Under the pieces are notes generated by a model that saw only the letters and a program-made list of their open reading frames with translations, searched no databases and was not told where the DNA came from. The position numbers and the translations under genes were made by a program. From positions 1 to 64,000 of the forward strand of contig JAJECW010000008.1 in NCBI GenBank assembly GCA_022821865.1: a stretch of DNA of 64,000 nt, written 5' to 3'. This document shows positions 1-8,685 of the stretch, piece by piece (the stretch's first letter is position 1; every line of letters starts with the position of its first letter). The stretch comes from Pseudomonadales bacterium (GTDB lineage: Bacteria > Pseudomonadota > Gammaproteobacteria > Pseudomonadales > Pseudohongiellaceae).

Positions 1-138
1 CACTTTGCTACAGATATTTTCGGTGACTTTGTTCGAGAAAACCCCATTAAAAAGGGACTTTCCGGATGCCGGCCACATTACCGCGAATGAGATGGACGCT
101 AAGCAGTTGAAATTGTTCTAGAATTTAACCGGACAGTA
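1..138. other. window edge, AT-rich, no assignable gene
   Basis: A frame is open from base 1 to a TGA at 88-90. It could be the last 29 codons of a gene that begins outside the window, but the peptide has no recognisable motif. Nothing else supportable is seen before the GTG at 139. Confidence 0.3.
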
Positions 139-456
139 GTGAACCATTATGAAAATGTAATTGCATCATTTTCAGATCAAGGAAAGGCTGCACTTTTACA
201 AAGGATTAAAACAATTAGCATGCGAATGGAGATAGTTTATACCAATATTGATGTAAAATACATTGCGCAATCATCGCCTTCATATTTGATTAGAACATTA
301 AAAAATAGTTGTAAATCGATGGTTGCTCAATTGGAAGCAGAACCTATTGATAACGCTCAAATCGCTAGTTCAATACTTTTATCCCAAGAACTAATTTGGA
401 ATACGAGTATTGGAACCGTAACAACCGAAAATTCAACAGACTTGATTGAGGATTGA
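139..456 (+). CDS. hypothetical protein, 105 aa, AT-rich
   Basis: This is a small protein of unknown function. It reads from a GTG at 139; the frame is open back to a TAA at 100-102, and the first in-frame ATG lies well inside at codon 29, so the start is uncertain. No signal peptide, membrane segment or known motif is visible. The composition is mixed-polar and helix-prone, rich in Ser, Ile and Gln. The stop is 3 nt before the ATG of the next gene, so the two were probably co-transcribed. Base composition is clearly more AT-rich than the DNA from 2.7 kb onward, which suggests acquired DNA. Because the two genes that follow are disrupted, this one may also be decaying. Confidence 0.45.
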   Translation: MNHYENVIASFSDQGKAALLQRIKTISMRMEIVYTNIDVKYIAQSSPSYLIRTLKNSCKSMVAQLEAEPIDNAQIASSILLSQELIWNTSIGTVTTENSTDLIED

Positions 457-459
457 AAA

Positions 460-1365
460 ATGAATAACGTCATAAAAGCAAGCACTCTGGCTATGTTCTG
501 GTTAGTTATTAGTTCTTCTGCTCATGGTTTATCTAGTACTTGCGATTTCAATTCGAATATCAGAAGTGCTTGGCATTTGGTTAATATGAATTGGTATGAA
601 TCGGCGATCTCTAATGTCTTGGAGATGCAAACAAATTTGGCGGAGCCGCAAATAAATCGATTTTTAACACTTTTCGGGATGTGGGATTTGTGGCGTTACA
701 AATGTGGAATCCGCCATTACCTCACGGGAAATATGCCATGGGTGGTACTGCAAGACTATATGTTTATGAATTAGAAGAATGGGAGCTATATTCCGGAAGT
801 AAGTGCCTAATTACGTTTGATTTTCCTGAACCAGAGGAGTGCCCCAAGGATCCTATTTATTCCAACCAAAATTCTCTTTCACTCGATATACAAAATGATC
901 TTCAGAGGCAGATAGGCACAGGAGCATGTTTATCTAACGCATCTTTTTCTGCAAATGGGACTATTCAAAGTTATGACATGGCACAAGAATGTTGTGATGT
1001 AACGCGGTTTAATCATTTTTACTCTGGGGCAGTAGAAATTGGACTATCTGGGATAGGATGCACAGTTAAGTCTCCGGCATTACCTATTCCACAGATTGCG
1101 ACTACAATCAAAGCGAACTTTACAATTAGCGGAAGTGGAAGCGGGAAAATTTCCGCAAACTCGCCTGAAGATATCTGTGAGGATTATAGACTTGCAGTCA
1201 TTACTGCAGGTTTCACAGGAACAATTAAATGATTCGTATTTTTTGGCAGATAATGGTAGTGCAATTAGCAATGTTGATGCAATCATAGGCAGTTTTCTTG
1301 GGTCTGAGAGTTATAACGGAGAAATTTGGAAATCGTTGCGATCAAGAGCTGGCATCGCCGAATGA
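460..1365 (+). pseudogene. secreted hypothetical protein broken by two frameshifts
   Basis: One ancestral reading frame appears to run through three partial frames. The first (460-774) begins with a signal peptide (hydrophobic stretch LAMFWLVISSS followed by AHG). Near 670-675, in a run of T, plausible coding moves to the frame ending at 1232: inserting one T gives a smooth join from NRFLTLF into RDVGFVALQMWNPP. The middle segment has several Cys residues and an SGSGSG stretch, consistent with an exported disulfide-bonded protein. A second shift between about 1170 and 1230 leads into the frame ending at 1365. I do not recognise the family. Sequencing error in homopolymers is an alternative to true decay. 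Confidence 0.5.
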
Positions 1366-1377
1366 GACAGAATAGTA

Positions 1378-2214
1378 ATGTTGAATAAAATGCCACATAG
1401 CACCGAATTGAGCTATAATTTGCGGAAAGTTATGTGCAGGTTTGTAGTGCTTTTGATAGTTGCAATTATCGCATCGAGCTGTTCAAATAGCCAAGTGATG
1501 GAAAGAGATAATACCGACAAGCTAGATGTTGTAGTCACGGAAATCTATGTATTATAACAGCAAATCCGGACCCTAAATCAAAAACTTAACGTAATGCAAG
1601 CGATCCTGTCGCTTCCCAACAGTATTTTGCCATTTACTTCAAACGTCACACATTCGGTAGTAGCTCCATTCAGTTTGGCAGGTCTCCCACCTATGGGTAG
1701 CAGTTTGGCAAAAATTGCTATAGTAGAGTTTACAGACTATCAGTGCCCTTTTTGTAAGCAATACTTTGGTACTACGTATAAAAAAGTTAAAGAAAATTTT
1801 GTGGATCAAGGTATTGCACGCTACTATATTGCGGATTTTCCATTAGAAAATCATAACTTCGCATTTCCAGCAGCAATAGCTGCCCAGTGTGCATTTGGTC
1901 AAGATATGTTTTGGGAATACCATGACCGGCTTTTTGGGCTAGAGAGAGGTATTACGTCCGAATCGTTTACTGAAGTAGCGAGGTCACCTAATATTAATCT
2001 ATCTGTATTTGAGGATTGTATGAGCAATAGTCAGGTCATCAAAAGTCAAGTCGAATCTAGCTTGAACTTGGCAGTTTCCCTGGGCGTGAGCGGTACGCCA
2101 ACATTTCTTATTGGAAAGTTGGATAAAGAAGAAAGATTAGTTGATGGCGTTCTATTGAGAGGAGCAAGGCCATTTTCGTCTTTTCAGGAAATAGTTTCTT
2201 TGCTCCGGTTCTAA
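1378..2214 (+). pseudogene. DsbA-like thioredoxin-fold lipoprotein with in-frame TAA
   Basis: From ATG 1378 the frame encodes a lipoprotein-type signal peptide (hydrophobic stretch ending IASSC) and then a TAA at 1555-1557. The same frame resumes at once with a helical linker and, from about 1690, a DsbA/thioredoxin-like oxidoreductase domain. That domain has the redox motif CPFC in VEFTDYQCPFCKQYF and a cis-Pro loop (GVSGTPTFLIG) near the C-terminus. The downstream part alone can start at ATG 1594 (206 aa) but then lacks an export signal, which makes little sense for this family. I read it as an exported thiol-disulfide oxidoreductase interrupted by a nonsense codon. Its usual role would be oxidising, reducing or isomerising disulfides in the envelope. 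Confidence 0.7.
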
Positions 2215-2777
2215 GGGACACCCAGCCATCCCTTGCGGCCCGGCGTCACCACTTGGACAACCAAGCATCACCCAGTCCAATCACCTGCGCGCCGGACACA
2301 GATGCGAAAAAGTGCGCACGTTCTTACCTGAATCTGCTTCCAATTCGCTTACGAAGCTGTAGGAAATTTATTTTACACCGTATACTTCAGCAGCTTAAAA
2401 TTCATCTGTGCATGATGAGTGTCCCATGAATGCCTTCAAGTGGTGGGTGTCTCCAACCGTGACCGAATCCACAAACGCCAGTCCCCGTTGGCCTAGGAGC
2501 CTGCGCCGTAGGAAAGGATGAAGCGGGTGTGCGAGGCATGGATAGCCGAGCCCGAAGTCTACAGGGGAGAAGGCAAGCGTTTATGAAGCGCAGCTTCATG
2601 CGCAGCCGGAACGACGCCAGGCTGTGCTTGGCGGTTGGATCGTATTCACGATGTCCGCTTCACCCTTTCCCAGGCCGACGGGGACGAATCGAAGCCGCTG
2701 ACCTAATGTTCCGTTTGTGACATTCCCGGAATTGCTGTACTTTTCGGGGAATGGCGAGAATCAACAACGAGACCAGT
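2215..2777. other. 563-nt gap; no gene, possible structured repeat
   Basis: No convincing coding region is present; the small frames here lack motifs and good starts. The stretch marks the switch from AT-rich to GC-rich DNA. Around 2540-2690 there is a palindromic element (GAAGCGCAGCTTC at 2585-2597) and a GTATTCACGATGTCCGC string. It looks like a dispersed intergenic repeat or the edge of an old insertion, but no second copy was found in the window. Confidence 0.4.
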
Positions 2778-4550
2778 ATGACCCTGCGAGCTTCCGCTTC
2801 CCGGCGGAGTTTTCTCAAGAGTTCCGCCGCGCTGGCCGGCGCTTCCCTGCTCTCTGGCTGCGAGACGACGGCGCCTCCCAATCTCGCCACCCACAGCCAG
2901 TTTCCCACGCTTCATCCCGAACACAACGAGCGCACCCGGGGCTGGCTGCGCTTCCTGTGGCAGAAGGCCACCACCGCCGACGACTGGAGCCACGGCGGCG
3001 AGGAACCGCATCCCTGGTGGGACCAGTACAGCAGCCCGCCGCTGCTCAGCTATCCGCGCTTCGACCTGTCAAACTCCAGCTATGCATTGCTGCTGATGGC
3101 GGACCAGACCCCCGCCTGGCGCGAGGTCTATACCCGCATCCTCGATGAACTCGCCAGCCGCCACACCACTTTCTGGGCCGCCATCGACTGGAACACCTTT
3201 ATCGGCCCAAGCCCCGACCGGCGGAACTATCCCGATCCCCTGCTGCGGCAATGGCCCGAGCGGGTGCGCGGCAATTACGACGCGCCGGGCTGGACCGCCA
3301 ATGGCGTGGAACCCTGGGGGCTCGACCCGGACCCCATCGGCGCCACCGGCAATCTGTTTTTCCGCGGCTGGCTGAATCTCCTGCTGAGCATCTACAAGTA
3401 CGTTTCCGGTGACGACAAATGGGAGCAGCCCTGGCTGGTGGCGGGATACGAGAACGAACATTTCGAGTGGACCCAGCCGAGAATCGTCGACTATCTGCGC
3501 CAGCAATACACCGATCAGCCCGAAGGCCCGCACTGCGAAAACACCAAGATCTGGCCCTTCTGCAATTCCGCCGCGGGCCTGGGCCTGTATCTTTCGGACC
3601 GCATCGGCGGCGAGGCCTCCCATGGCGTCTTCGAGAACTGGGTGGAGTTCTGCCGCGACAACTACATGGGCATCAATGACCGCAACCAGATCGAATGGAT
3701 GACCCTGTATTACGACCCCCTGGAAGAATTCAAGGTGAATGCGCCCGGTACGGCGGGCGCCGGCGCCGGGGTCGCCATGCATCTGCTGCCGCAGTCGCCC
3801 GAACTCGCCACACAGATCTACGAAGCCGCGGCGGAATCCCTGGGCTGGCGCGACCCGCGCAGAGAGATTGCCGCCAATAGCGCAGGTCTCATCATGGCCA
3901 GGGCGCTGGGCGACAATACCGTCATCGAGCGATTGACCGCGGCGGCGGAGCGGCAGTTCGAGCCGCGCTGGTTCGGCGACAGGATGGACCGCTTCGGCTG
4001 GTGGTTCAATCTGGACGAGCCCTGGCCAAGGGGCCAGCAAAGCGCCCAGATGATGATCAACGAGATCGGCGAGGGCGACTGGATTACGGCCTTTCAGGCG
4101 AATCATCTCGACAAGTACGATGCGCCCACGGTGGAGGGTGTCGACTTCCCGAATCTGGGCGTATCCCAGGCGTGGAATGACAAGGACAGCGGAGTGCTGT
4201 TCGTTTCGACCTATGCCGCCGACTCGTCCCGCCGCGGCGAGACAACGAGCTACCGCATCAGCAATCTGCCCGATGCCTCCTCGGCGGTGGTACTGCAGGA
4301 CGGCGAAACGCTGGCAGTGGAAGCAATAGACTCCGGCAGCATTCGCATCGCCAGCGATATCGATCATCACCGCCTGCAAATCTACACCGGCTGGTTCGGC
4401 CAGCAGACCGCGCGGCGGCCCGAGGCTGCGCCCGCGGCGGTCGCGGGATCCGGCCTTGTGCGCAAGAGCGCCGGGGAAAATGCCAAGACCGCCGAGGCGG
4501 TGATGCTGAGCGGGGCTGGGAAGTGTCCTTGCTGTGTTGGAATTGCCTGA
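2778..4550 (+). CDS. Tat-exported linalool dehydratase/isomerase-family protein
   Basis: The N-terminus is a twin-arginine lipoprotein signal: SRRSFLK at residues 8-14 and a lipobox LLSGC with Cys28. The mature part resembles the alpha/alpha-barrel family of linalool dehydratase/isomerase (Ldi). The clearest match is the paired-cysteine segment CENTKIWPFC at residues 253-262, with the same nine-residue spacing as the two active-site cysteines of Castellaniella Ldi. The block GWLNLLLSIYKYVSGDDKW aligns with its GHLNL region, where a functional His is replaced here by Trp198. At about 590 aa it is much longer than Ldi (about 400), with a C-terminal beta-rich extension. The ATG at 2778 has an upstream AACGAGA; an ATG at 2751 would add nine residues. 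The family call is fairly firm; the substrate is unknown, and a terpene alcohol is only a guess. Confidence 0.6.
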   Translation: MTLRASASRRSFLKSSAALAGASLLSGCETTAPPNLATHSQFPTLHPEHNERTRGWLRFLWQKATTADDWSHGGEEPHPWWDQYSSPPLLSYPRFDLSNSSYALLLMADQTPAWREVYTRILDELASRHTTFWAAIDWNTFIGPSPDRRNYPDPLLRQWPERVRGNYDAPGWTANGVEPWGLDPDPIGATGNLFFRGWLNLLLSIYKYVSGDDKWEQPWLVAGYENEHFEWTQPRIVDYLRQQYTDQPEGPHCENTKIWPFCNSAAGLGLYLSDRIGGEASHGVFENWVEFCRDNYMGINDRNQIEWMTLYYDPLEEFKVNAPGTAGAGAGVAMHLLPQSPELATQIYEAAAESLGWRDPRREIAANSAGLIMARALGDNTVIERLTAAAERQFEPRWFGDRMDRFGWWFNLDEPWPRGQQSAQMMINEIGEGDWITAFQANHLDKYDAPTVEGVDFPNLGVSQAWNDKDSGVLFVSTYAADSSRRGETTSYRISNLPDASSAVVLQDGETLAVEAIDSGSIRIASDIDHHRLQIYTGWFGQQTARRPEAAPAAVAGSGLVRKSAGENAKTAEAVMLSGAGKCPCCVGIA

Positions 4551-4570
4551 TGGCAGGGTGCTTTCCGTCC

Positions 4571-4608
4571 GTGGCATGACTTCGCTTCGCTACGCGCAGG
4601 ATGACAGG
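4571..4608. repeat. dispersed palindromic repeat, copy 1
   Basis: This is a variant copy of the intergenic repeat whose core is CTGCGCGAAGTCGCAG. It contains the tandem CTTCGCTTCGCT variant and the trailing CGCAGGATGACAGG, and sits between the Ldi-like gene and the methyltransferase gene. Confidence 0.6.
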
Positions 4609-4717
4609 AAGTACTCAGCGCCAAAAATGAGGATTGCCGGCGCCTGATTGCGTTTGATTGCTCTTGCGTGTCAGAATCGCCTTCCCTTGATCTGTCTTGG
4701 AAATGGAGGATGCTCCG

Positions 4718-5533
4718 ATGTTGAAACGCGCTGTCCTGATGTTGCTCCCCGCCAGCCTGCTTGCCTTTGCCCTTTCCGCGGGGGCCCAGTCTTTCCCGCT
4801 GGAAGAACTGATTGCCGGCGATCACCGCAGCGAAGCCAATATCGCTCGCAACGAATTCCGCAATCCTTTGGAAACACTGGAATTTTTTGGCCTTGAGCCC
4901 GGCCTGACCGTAATTGAAATTCACCCGGCCGGGGGCTGGTACACCGAAATCATCGCTCCCTATCTGCGAGACCAGGGCCGATTCTACGCCGCCCATTTTT
5001 CGCCGAATTCCGCAGCGGGTTTCCAGGCCCGAAGCCTCGCCGGCTTTGAGGAAAAAATGATCGCCAATCCGGACCTGTACAGCCATGTGACCATTCGCCA
5101 TCTGCTGCCTCCCCACGAGATGGCGATCGCGCCGCCGGAAAGCGCCGACCTGGCAATGACTTTCCGCAATGTGCACAACTGGATCATGGCCGGACAGGAG
5201 CATGAATTCTTCCAGGCCTTCTATGCGGCGCTGAAGCCCGGCGGCGTGCTCGGCGTCGTGGAACACCGCGCCCTGCCTGACGCCGGCATGGAAGTCATGG
5301 AAACCTCCGGTTACGTCACGGAAGCCTACGTCAAGGAAGTCGCGGCGGCGGCGGGATTCGAGTTCGTCGAGTCTTCCGAAGTCAATGCCAACCCGAATGA
5401 CCCCACGGTGCATCCCGAAGGCGTCTGGACACTACCTCCCTCCTATCGCCTCGGCGACGTGGACCGGGAGAAGTACGCCGCCATCGGCGAAAGCGACCGC
5501 ATGACGCTGAAGTTCGTCAAGGCGGCAAACTGA
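4718..5533 (+). CDS. exported class I SAM-dependent methyltransferase
   Basis: The ATG at 4718 is chosen because GGAGGA lies 7 nt upstream. The first 25 or so residues form a Sec signal peptide ending near AGAQS, so the product should act in the periplasm, which is unusual for a SAM-dependent enzyme. The body has a Rossmann methyltransferase pattern: a motif I equivalent in TVIEIHPAGGWYTEI, an acidic SADLAMTFRNVHNW strand and a LKPGGVLGVVEH motif. Related exported methyltransferase-like proteins occur widely in marine Proteobacteria and their substrates are not established. A strong hairpin terminator follows about 20 nt after the stop, so this is probably monocistronic. Confidence 0.7.
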   Translation: MLKRAVLMLLPASLLAFALSAGAQSFPLEELIAGDHRSEANIARNEFRNPLETLEFFGLEPGLTVIEIHPAGGWYTEIIAPYLRDQGRFYAAHFSPNSAAGFQARSLAGFEEKMIANPDLYSHVTIRHLLPPHEMAIAPPESADLAMTFRNVHNWIMAGQEHEFFQAFYAALKPGGVLGVVEHRALPDAGMEVMETSGYVTEAYVKEVAAAAGFEFVESSEVNANPNDPTVHPEGVWTLPPSYRLGDVDREKYAAIGESDRMTLKFVKAAN

Positions 5534-5551
5534 GGCCGCGCAGGAATCGAT

Positions 5552-5581
5552 ACGCGCCCGGGGAAGTTTCGGGCGCGTTTT
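5552..5581 (+). terminator. rho-independent terminator after the methyltransferase gene
   Basis: A perfect 9-bp stem (ACGCGCCCG at 5552-5560, CGGGCGCGT at 5570-5578) encloses a 9-nt loop and runs into TTTT. Confidence 0.8.
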
Positions 5582-5660
5582 CGTGTCTGACGGATAGTAT
5601 TGAGAATTCACGCCCGGGCAAGCTGCGGGTGTGATTTCACCGTAGTCAGGAAACAGGAAA

Positions 5661-6266
5661 GTGAAACTCGAATACCATTTCGACTTTGCCAGCCCGAATT
5701 GCTACTACGCGCACAAGGTCATTCCCGCCATCGAGCAGCGCACCGGGGAGAAGTTCGACTATGTGCCGATTCTGCTCGGCGGCGTTTTCAAGCTGACCGG
5801 CAACCGCTCGCCAATGGAACAGTTCGCCGGCGTCCGCAACAAATCCGAATACCAGGCCATCGAAACCGGGCGTTTCGAGCGCAGGCACGGTATTGCCGAT
5901 TTCCGCATGAATCCGCATTTCCCGGTCCATACCCTGCACCTGATGCGGGGCGCGGTCTTTGCCGGGAAGCAGGGCTATTTCGAGCGCTATGTGGATGCGG
6001 TTTTCGCCGGCATGTGGGAACAGGAACGCAATATGGCGGACCCGGAGGTGATCGCCGGGGCGCTGGCTGATGCGGGACTTCCCGCCGGCGAAATCATGGC
6101 GGGAACCCAGGACCCGGCCATCAAGAAGATGCTGATCGACAATACCGGCTCCTCGGTGGAGCGGGGCTGTTTCGGGGCGCCCACATTCTTCGTCAATGAA
6201 GAAATCTTTTTCGGCAAGGACCGGCTGCGGGAAGTGGAAGACGAGATTCGATCGTCAAGTGCTTGA
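5661..6266 (+). CDS. 2-hydroxychromene-2-carboxylate isomerase / DsbA-family protein
   Basis: The 201-aa protein has the kappa-GST/DsbA-like fold of HCCA isomerases. The N-terminal EYHFDFASPNCYYAH carries Ser11, which matches the catalytic Ser of NahD, the glutathione-dependent naphthalene-pathway isomerase. A cis-Pro loop (GCFGAPTFFVN) and FFGKDRL near the end are family hallmarks. There is no signal peptide, so it is cytosolic. AGGAAA lies just before the ATG. No aromatic-degradation operon surrounds it, so HCCA may not be the true substrate; many members are general glutathione-linked isomerases or transferases. Confidence 0.8.
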   Translation: MKLEYHFDFASPNCYYAHKVIPAIEQRTGEKFDYVPILLGGVFKLTGNRSPMEQFAGVRNKSEYQAIETGRFERRHGIADFRMNPHFPVHTLHLMRGAVFAGKQGYFERYVDAVFAGMWEQERNMADPEVIAGALADAGLPAGEIMAGTQDPAIKKMLIDNTGSSVERGCFGAPTFFVNEEIFFGKDRLREVEDEIRSSSA

Positions 6267-6285
6267 CGAAATCCAAGCTGTCAAT

Positions 6286-6370
6286 CTGTCCGAAGCGGAG
6301 TCGCAGAATCTTTCGCCAAATGGCACAGGGCCAAATCCATGAGATTCTGCGACTACGCGCAGAATGACAC
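6286..6370. repeat. dispersed palindromic repeat, copy 2 (inverted pair)
   Basis: Two halves of the repeat lie in opposite orientation: AGTCGCAGAATC near 6299-6310 and GATTCTGCGACTACGCGCAG at 6343-6362. They are separated by about 35 nt, between the HCCA-isomerase gene and the convergent inositol-phosphatase gene. A hairpin transcript could act as a bidirectional terminator; this is inferred. Confidence 0.6.
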
Positions 6371-6384
6371 TCTATGGCGCGGAG

Positions 6385-7215
6385 CTATGCTTCACCACTG
6401 CGGCTCCCATCTCCCACCCGCTCCGCATCAGTCAACAACTTGCGCAGAGGCTCGAACAAAGCGGCGTTGGCAATGAAGATATTCTCATTGTGAAACTCCG
6501 GGTGGGCGCCCGGCGGCAAATCGGAGAAATGGCCGTAGCTGGCCCCGGCTTCCCTGGCGATCAGGCCGGCGGCGGCGAAGTCCCACAGACTGAGGGTTTC
6601 ATAAAAACCGTCAAGCCGGCCGCAGGCCACCCAGCAGATGTCCAGCGCCGCTGAACCCAGGCGGCGAATATCGGCGCAGTTGTGCAAGACCGCATCGAGC
6701 CTGCGAATCAATGGTTCGAGGCCATTTTTCTCGTAGGGAAATCCGGTTGCGATCAGCGCCCGTCGCAGCTCGGTTTCGCCGCTCACTCTGATGGGTTCGC
6801 CATTCAGATATGCGCCCTGGCCTAGCAGAGCGCTGAACATTTCGTCAGTGAAAGGATTGTAGACTGCCCCCAGTTCCATCCGGCCCTGATTTGCCAAGGC
6901 TATGGAAACTGCGGATTGGCGGTGGCCGTGGGCGAAATTGACGGTGCCGTCGATGGGGTCGATTATCCAGACCGGCTGCGGCGATTGATGTACATTGGCC
7001 AGGTCGGGCGAGGATTCTTCGGACAGGATCCGGTGCGCCGGAAAGGCCTGGCTGATTCGCTCGCAGATCAGCAAGTCGGCCTTGAGGTCGGCTTCGGTGA
7101 CGAGTTCCCCGCCCTGCTTGAATTCCCGATTCAGGCCGGCCCGTTGCTGTTCTTCAACAATCAGGCCGCCCGCATCCCTGGCCACACTCCGGGCAAAGTC
7201 CAACCATTTTTTCAT
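6385..7215 (-). CDS. inositol monophosphatase family protein
   Basis: The 276-aa protein has both signature motifs of Mg-dependent inositol monophosphatases: WIIDPIDGTVNF (metal-binding Asp pair) and, near the C-terminus, LWDFAAAGLIAREAG. An acidic SEES metal ligand lies between residues 60 and 75. It should hydrolyse inositol phosphates or related sugar phosphates in the cytosol. I start it at the ATG at 7215 (MKKWLDFA), because the longer frame runs back into a dispersed repeat copy and has no homology-like sequence. It is divergent from the DprE1-like gene, with 135 nt between them that contain that repeat. Confidence 0.85.
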   Translation of the reverse strand: MKKWLDFARSVARDAGGLIVEEQQRAGLNREFKQGGELVTEADLKADLLICERISQAFPAHRILSEESSPDLANVHQSPQPVWIIDPIDGTVNFAHGHRQSAVSIALANQGRMELGAVYNPFTDEMFSALLGQGAYLNGEPIRVSGETELRRALIATGFPYEKNGLEPLIRRLDAVLHNCADIRRLGSAALDICWVACGRLDGFYETLSLWDFAAAGLIAREAGASYGHFSDLPPGAHPEFHNENIFIANAALFEPLRKLLTDAERVGDGSRSGEA

Positions 7216-7261
7216 CGGCCTGCTCGTATTTCCTGTGTTTGACGCGGAGCGCTGCCGTTGA

Positions 7262-7293
7262 CCGTCATCCTGCGGAAAGTCGCAGAATGACAG
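7262..7293. repeat. dispersed palindromic repeat, copy 3
   Basis: GTCATCCTGCGGAAAGTCGC followed by AGAATGACAGG. It lies in the divergent gap between the inositol-phosphatase and DprE1-like genes. Confidence 0.6.
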
Positions 7294-7350
7294 GAGGCCT
7301 GCCATGCGCTAACTTGGGTCGGCATTATAACCGCGCTCCCTGGAGCCTGA

Positions 7351-8685
7351 ATGAATCAGAACAGGACCATGCTCCACGGCTGGGGCCGCTATCCCCGGGT
7401 GGAAGCCCGATTGTCGGCGCCGGCCAATGTGGAAGAGTTACGCTCCCTGCTGAGGGACGATACAGCCGCCTCTTGCATTGTCCGCGGCAGCGGTTTGAGC
7501 TATGGCGACAGCTCGTTGGCGGCTGATGTCATCGGCGGCAGCGGGTTGCGGCAAACCTGGAAGCTGGATGGGGAGACTGGCCTGCTGCGCGTGGCCGCCG
7601 GCTTCAGCCTGCGTGAAATCCTCGGCGAAATCGTTGCCAAAGGCTGGTTCCTGCCGGTACTGCCGGGAACTTCCCTGGTGAGTCTCGGCGGGGCGATAGC
7701 AGCGGACGCGCATGGCAAGAACCACCACCGCGACGGCAGTTTCTGCGAGCACCTGGGCGAACTGCGAATCATGCTGGCCAACGGGGAAGTGGTGACCTGC
7801 AGCCCGGTCGAGCGCCCCGAACTCTTCCGGGCAAGCTGCGGCGGCATGGGCCTGACCGGAATCATTCTCGAAGCCGAACTGCAACTGGCCCGGATTTCCA
7901 GCGCATACATGCTGAGCGCCTCGCTTCCCGCGGCGAATCTCGGACAGTGTTTCGACTTGCTCGAAGAACACGGCGGCGCCCAATACTCGGTGGCCTGGCT
8001 GGATTGCCTCGCCAGAGGCACAAGTATGGGCCGCGGCGCGGTTTTTCTTGCCGAACACGCAACAGACGGCGAACTGCATTACTGCAACCGCAATACAATG
8101 GGTGTCCCATTCGCAATGCCGGGAATGCTGCTCAACCGCCACAGTCTTGCCTGGTTCAACGCTATCTATTTCCATTGGCGGCGAATCCGCGCCGGCAACA
8201 AACGCCTGGGGCACGATGCCTGTTTCTTTCCGCTCGACGGCATCCGCAACTGGAATCTGCTGTACGGCCGGGCAGGCTTCCTGCAGTACCAGTTCGTGCT
8301 GCCCGGCGATGCCGCCCGGGAAGGTATCCGGTTGATTCTGGAACGCGTGATCGATGCGGGCAAGGGTTCGTTTCTGTCGGTGCTGAAAAAAATGGGGCCG
8401 GCCAATGGCAATCCGCTTTCCTTCCCGCTCAGCGGCTATACTCTCGCGCTGGACTTCAAACGCGAAGCCTCGCTGTTCCCGCTGCTCGATGACCTCGACG
8501 CCATGGTGCTCGACCATGGCGGGCGGATTTATCTGGCCAAGGACGCCCGCATGAGTGAGTCCGTATTCAGAAAAGGCTATCCGGATTGGGAACGCTTCCT
8601 GGAAATCAAACGGCGGGTTGACCCGGAGTTCCGATTCCGCTCGGCCCAGTCCGACCGCATCGGCCTGACGGGAGCCGCTCAGTGA
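7351..8685 (+). CDS. FAD-dependent oxidase, DprE1-like
   Basis: The 444-aa flavoprotein has an N-terminal FAD-binding (PCMH-type) domain: VRGSGLSYGDSS, then LPGTSLVSLGGAIAADAHGK and GGMGLTGIILEAELQL. Its C-terminal half closely resembles DprE1, the decaprenylphosphoryl-ribose 2-oxidase: GYTLALDF, then GGRIYLAKDAR with Lys397 at the position of the conserved DprE1 lysine, then RRVDPEFRF. Where mycobacterial DprE1 has the benzothiazinone-reactive Cys (ICVDF), this protein has Ala366. It overlaps the SDR gene downstream by 4 nt. Together they could oxidise and then reduce a polyprenyl-phosphate or glycolipid sugar, giving a 2-epimer, as DprE1/DprE2 do for arabinose. The lipid substrate is inferred. 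ATG 7351 has no strong ribosome-binding site. Confidence 0.75.
   Translation: MNQNRTMLHGWGRYPRVEARLSAPANVEELRSLLRDDTAASCIVRGSGLSYGDSSLAADVIGGSGLRQTWKLDGETGLLRVAAGFSLREILGEIVAKGWFLPVLPGTSLVSLGGAIAADAHGKNHHRDGSFCEHLGELRIMLANGEVVTCSPVERPELFRASCGGMGLTGIILEAELQLARISSAYMLSASLPAANLGQCFDLLEEHGGAQYSVAWLDCLARGTSMGRGAVFLAEHATDGELHYCNRNTMGVPFAMPGMLLNRHSLAWFNAIYFHWRRIRAGNKRLGHDACFFPLDGIRNWNLLYGRAGFLQYQFVLPGDAAREGIRLILERVIDAGKGSFLSVLKKMGPANGNPLSFPLSGYTLALDFKREASLFPLLDDLDAMVLDHGGRIYLAKDARMSESVFRKGYPDWERFLEIKRRVDPEFRFRSAQSDRIGLTGAAQ

Noticed and set aside
3069..4577. 502-codon open frame on the minus strand
   Set aside because: It is antisense to the Ldi-like gene, has no motifs, and arises from GC-rich third-position bias. 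The same reasoning removes the long antisense frames at 7438-9066 and 12306-13445.
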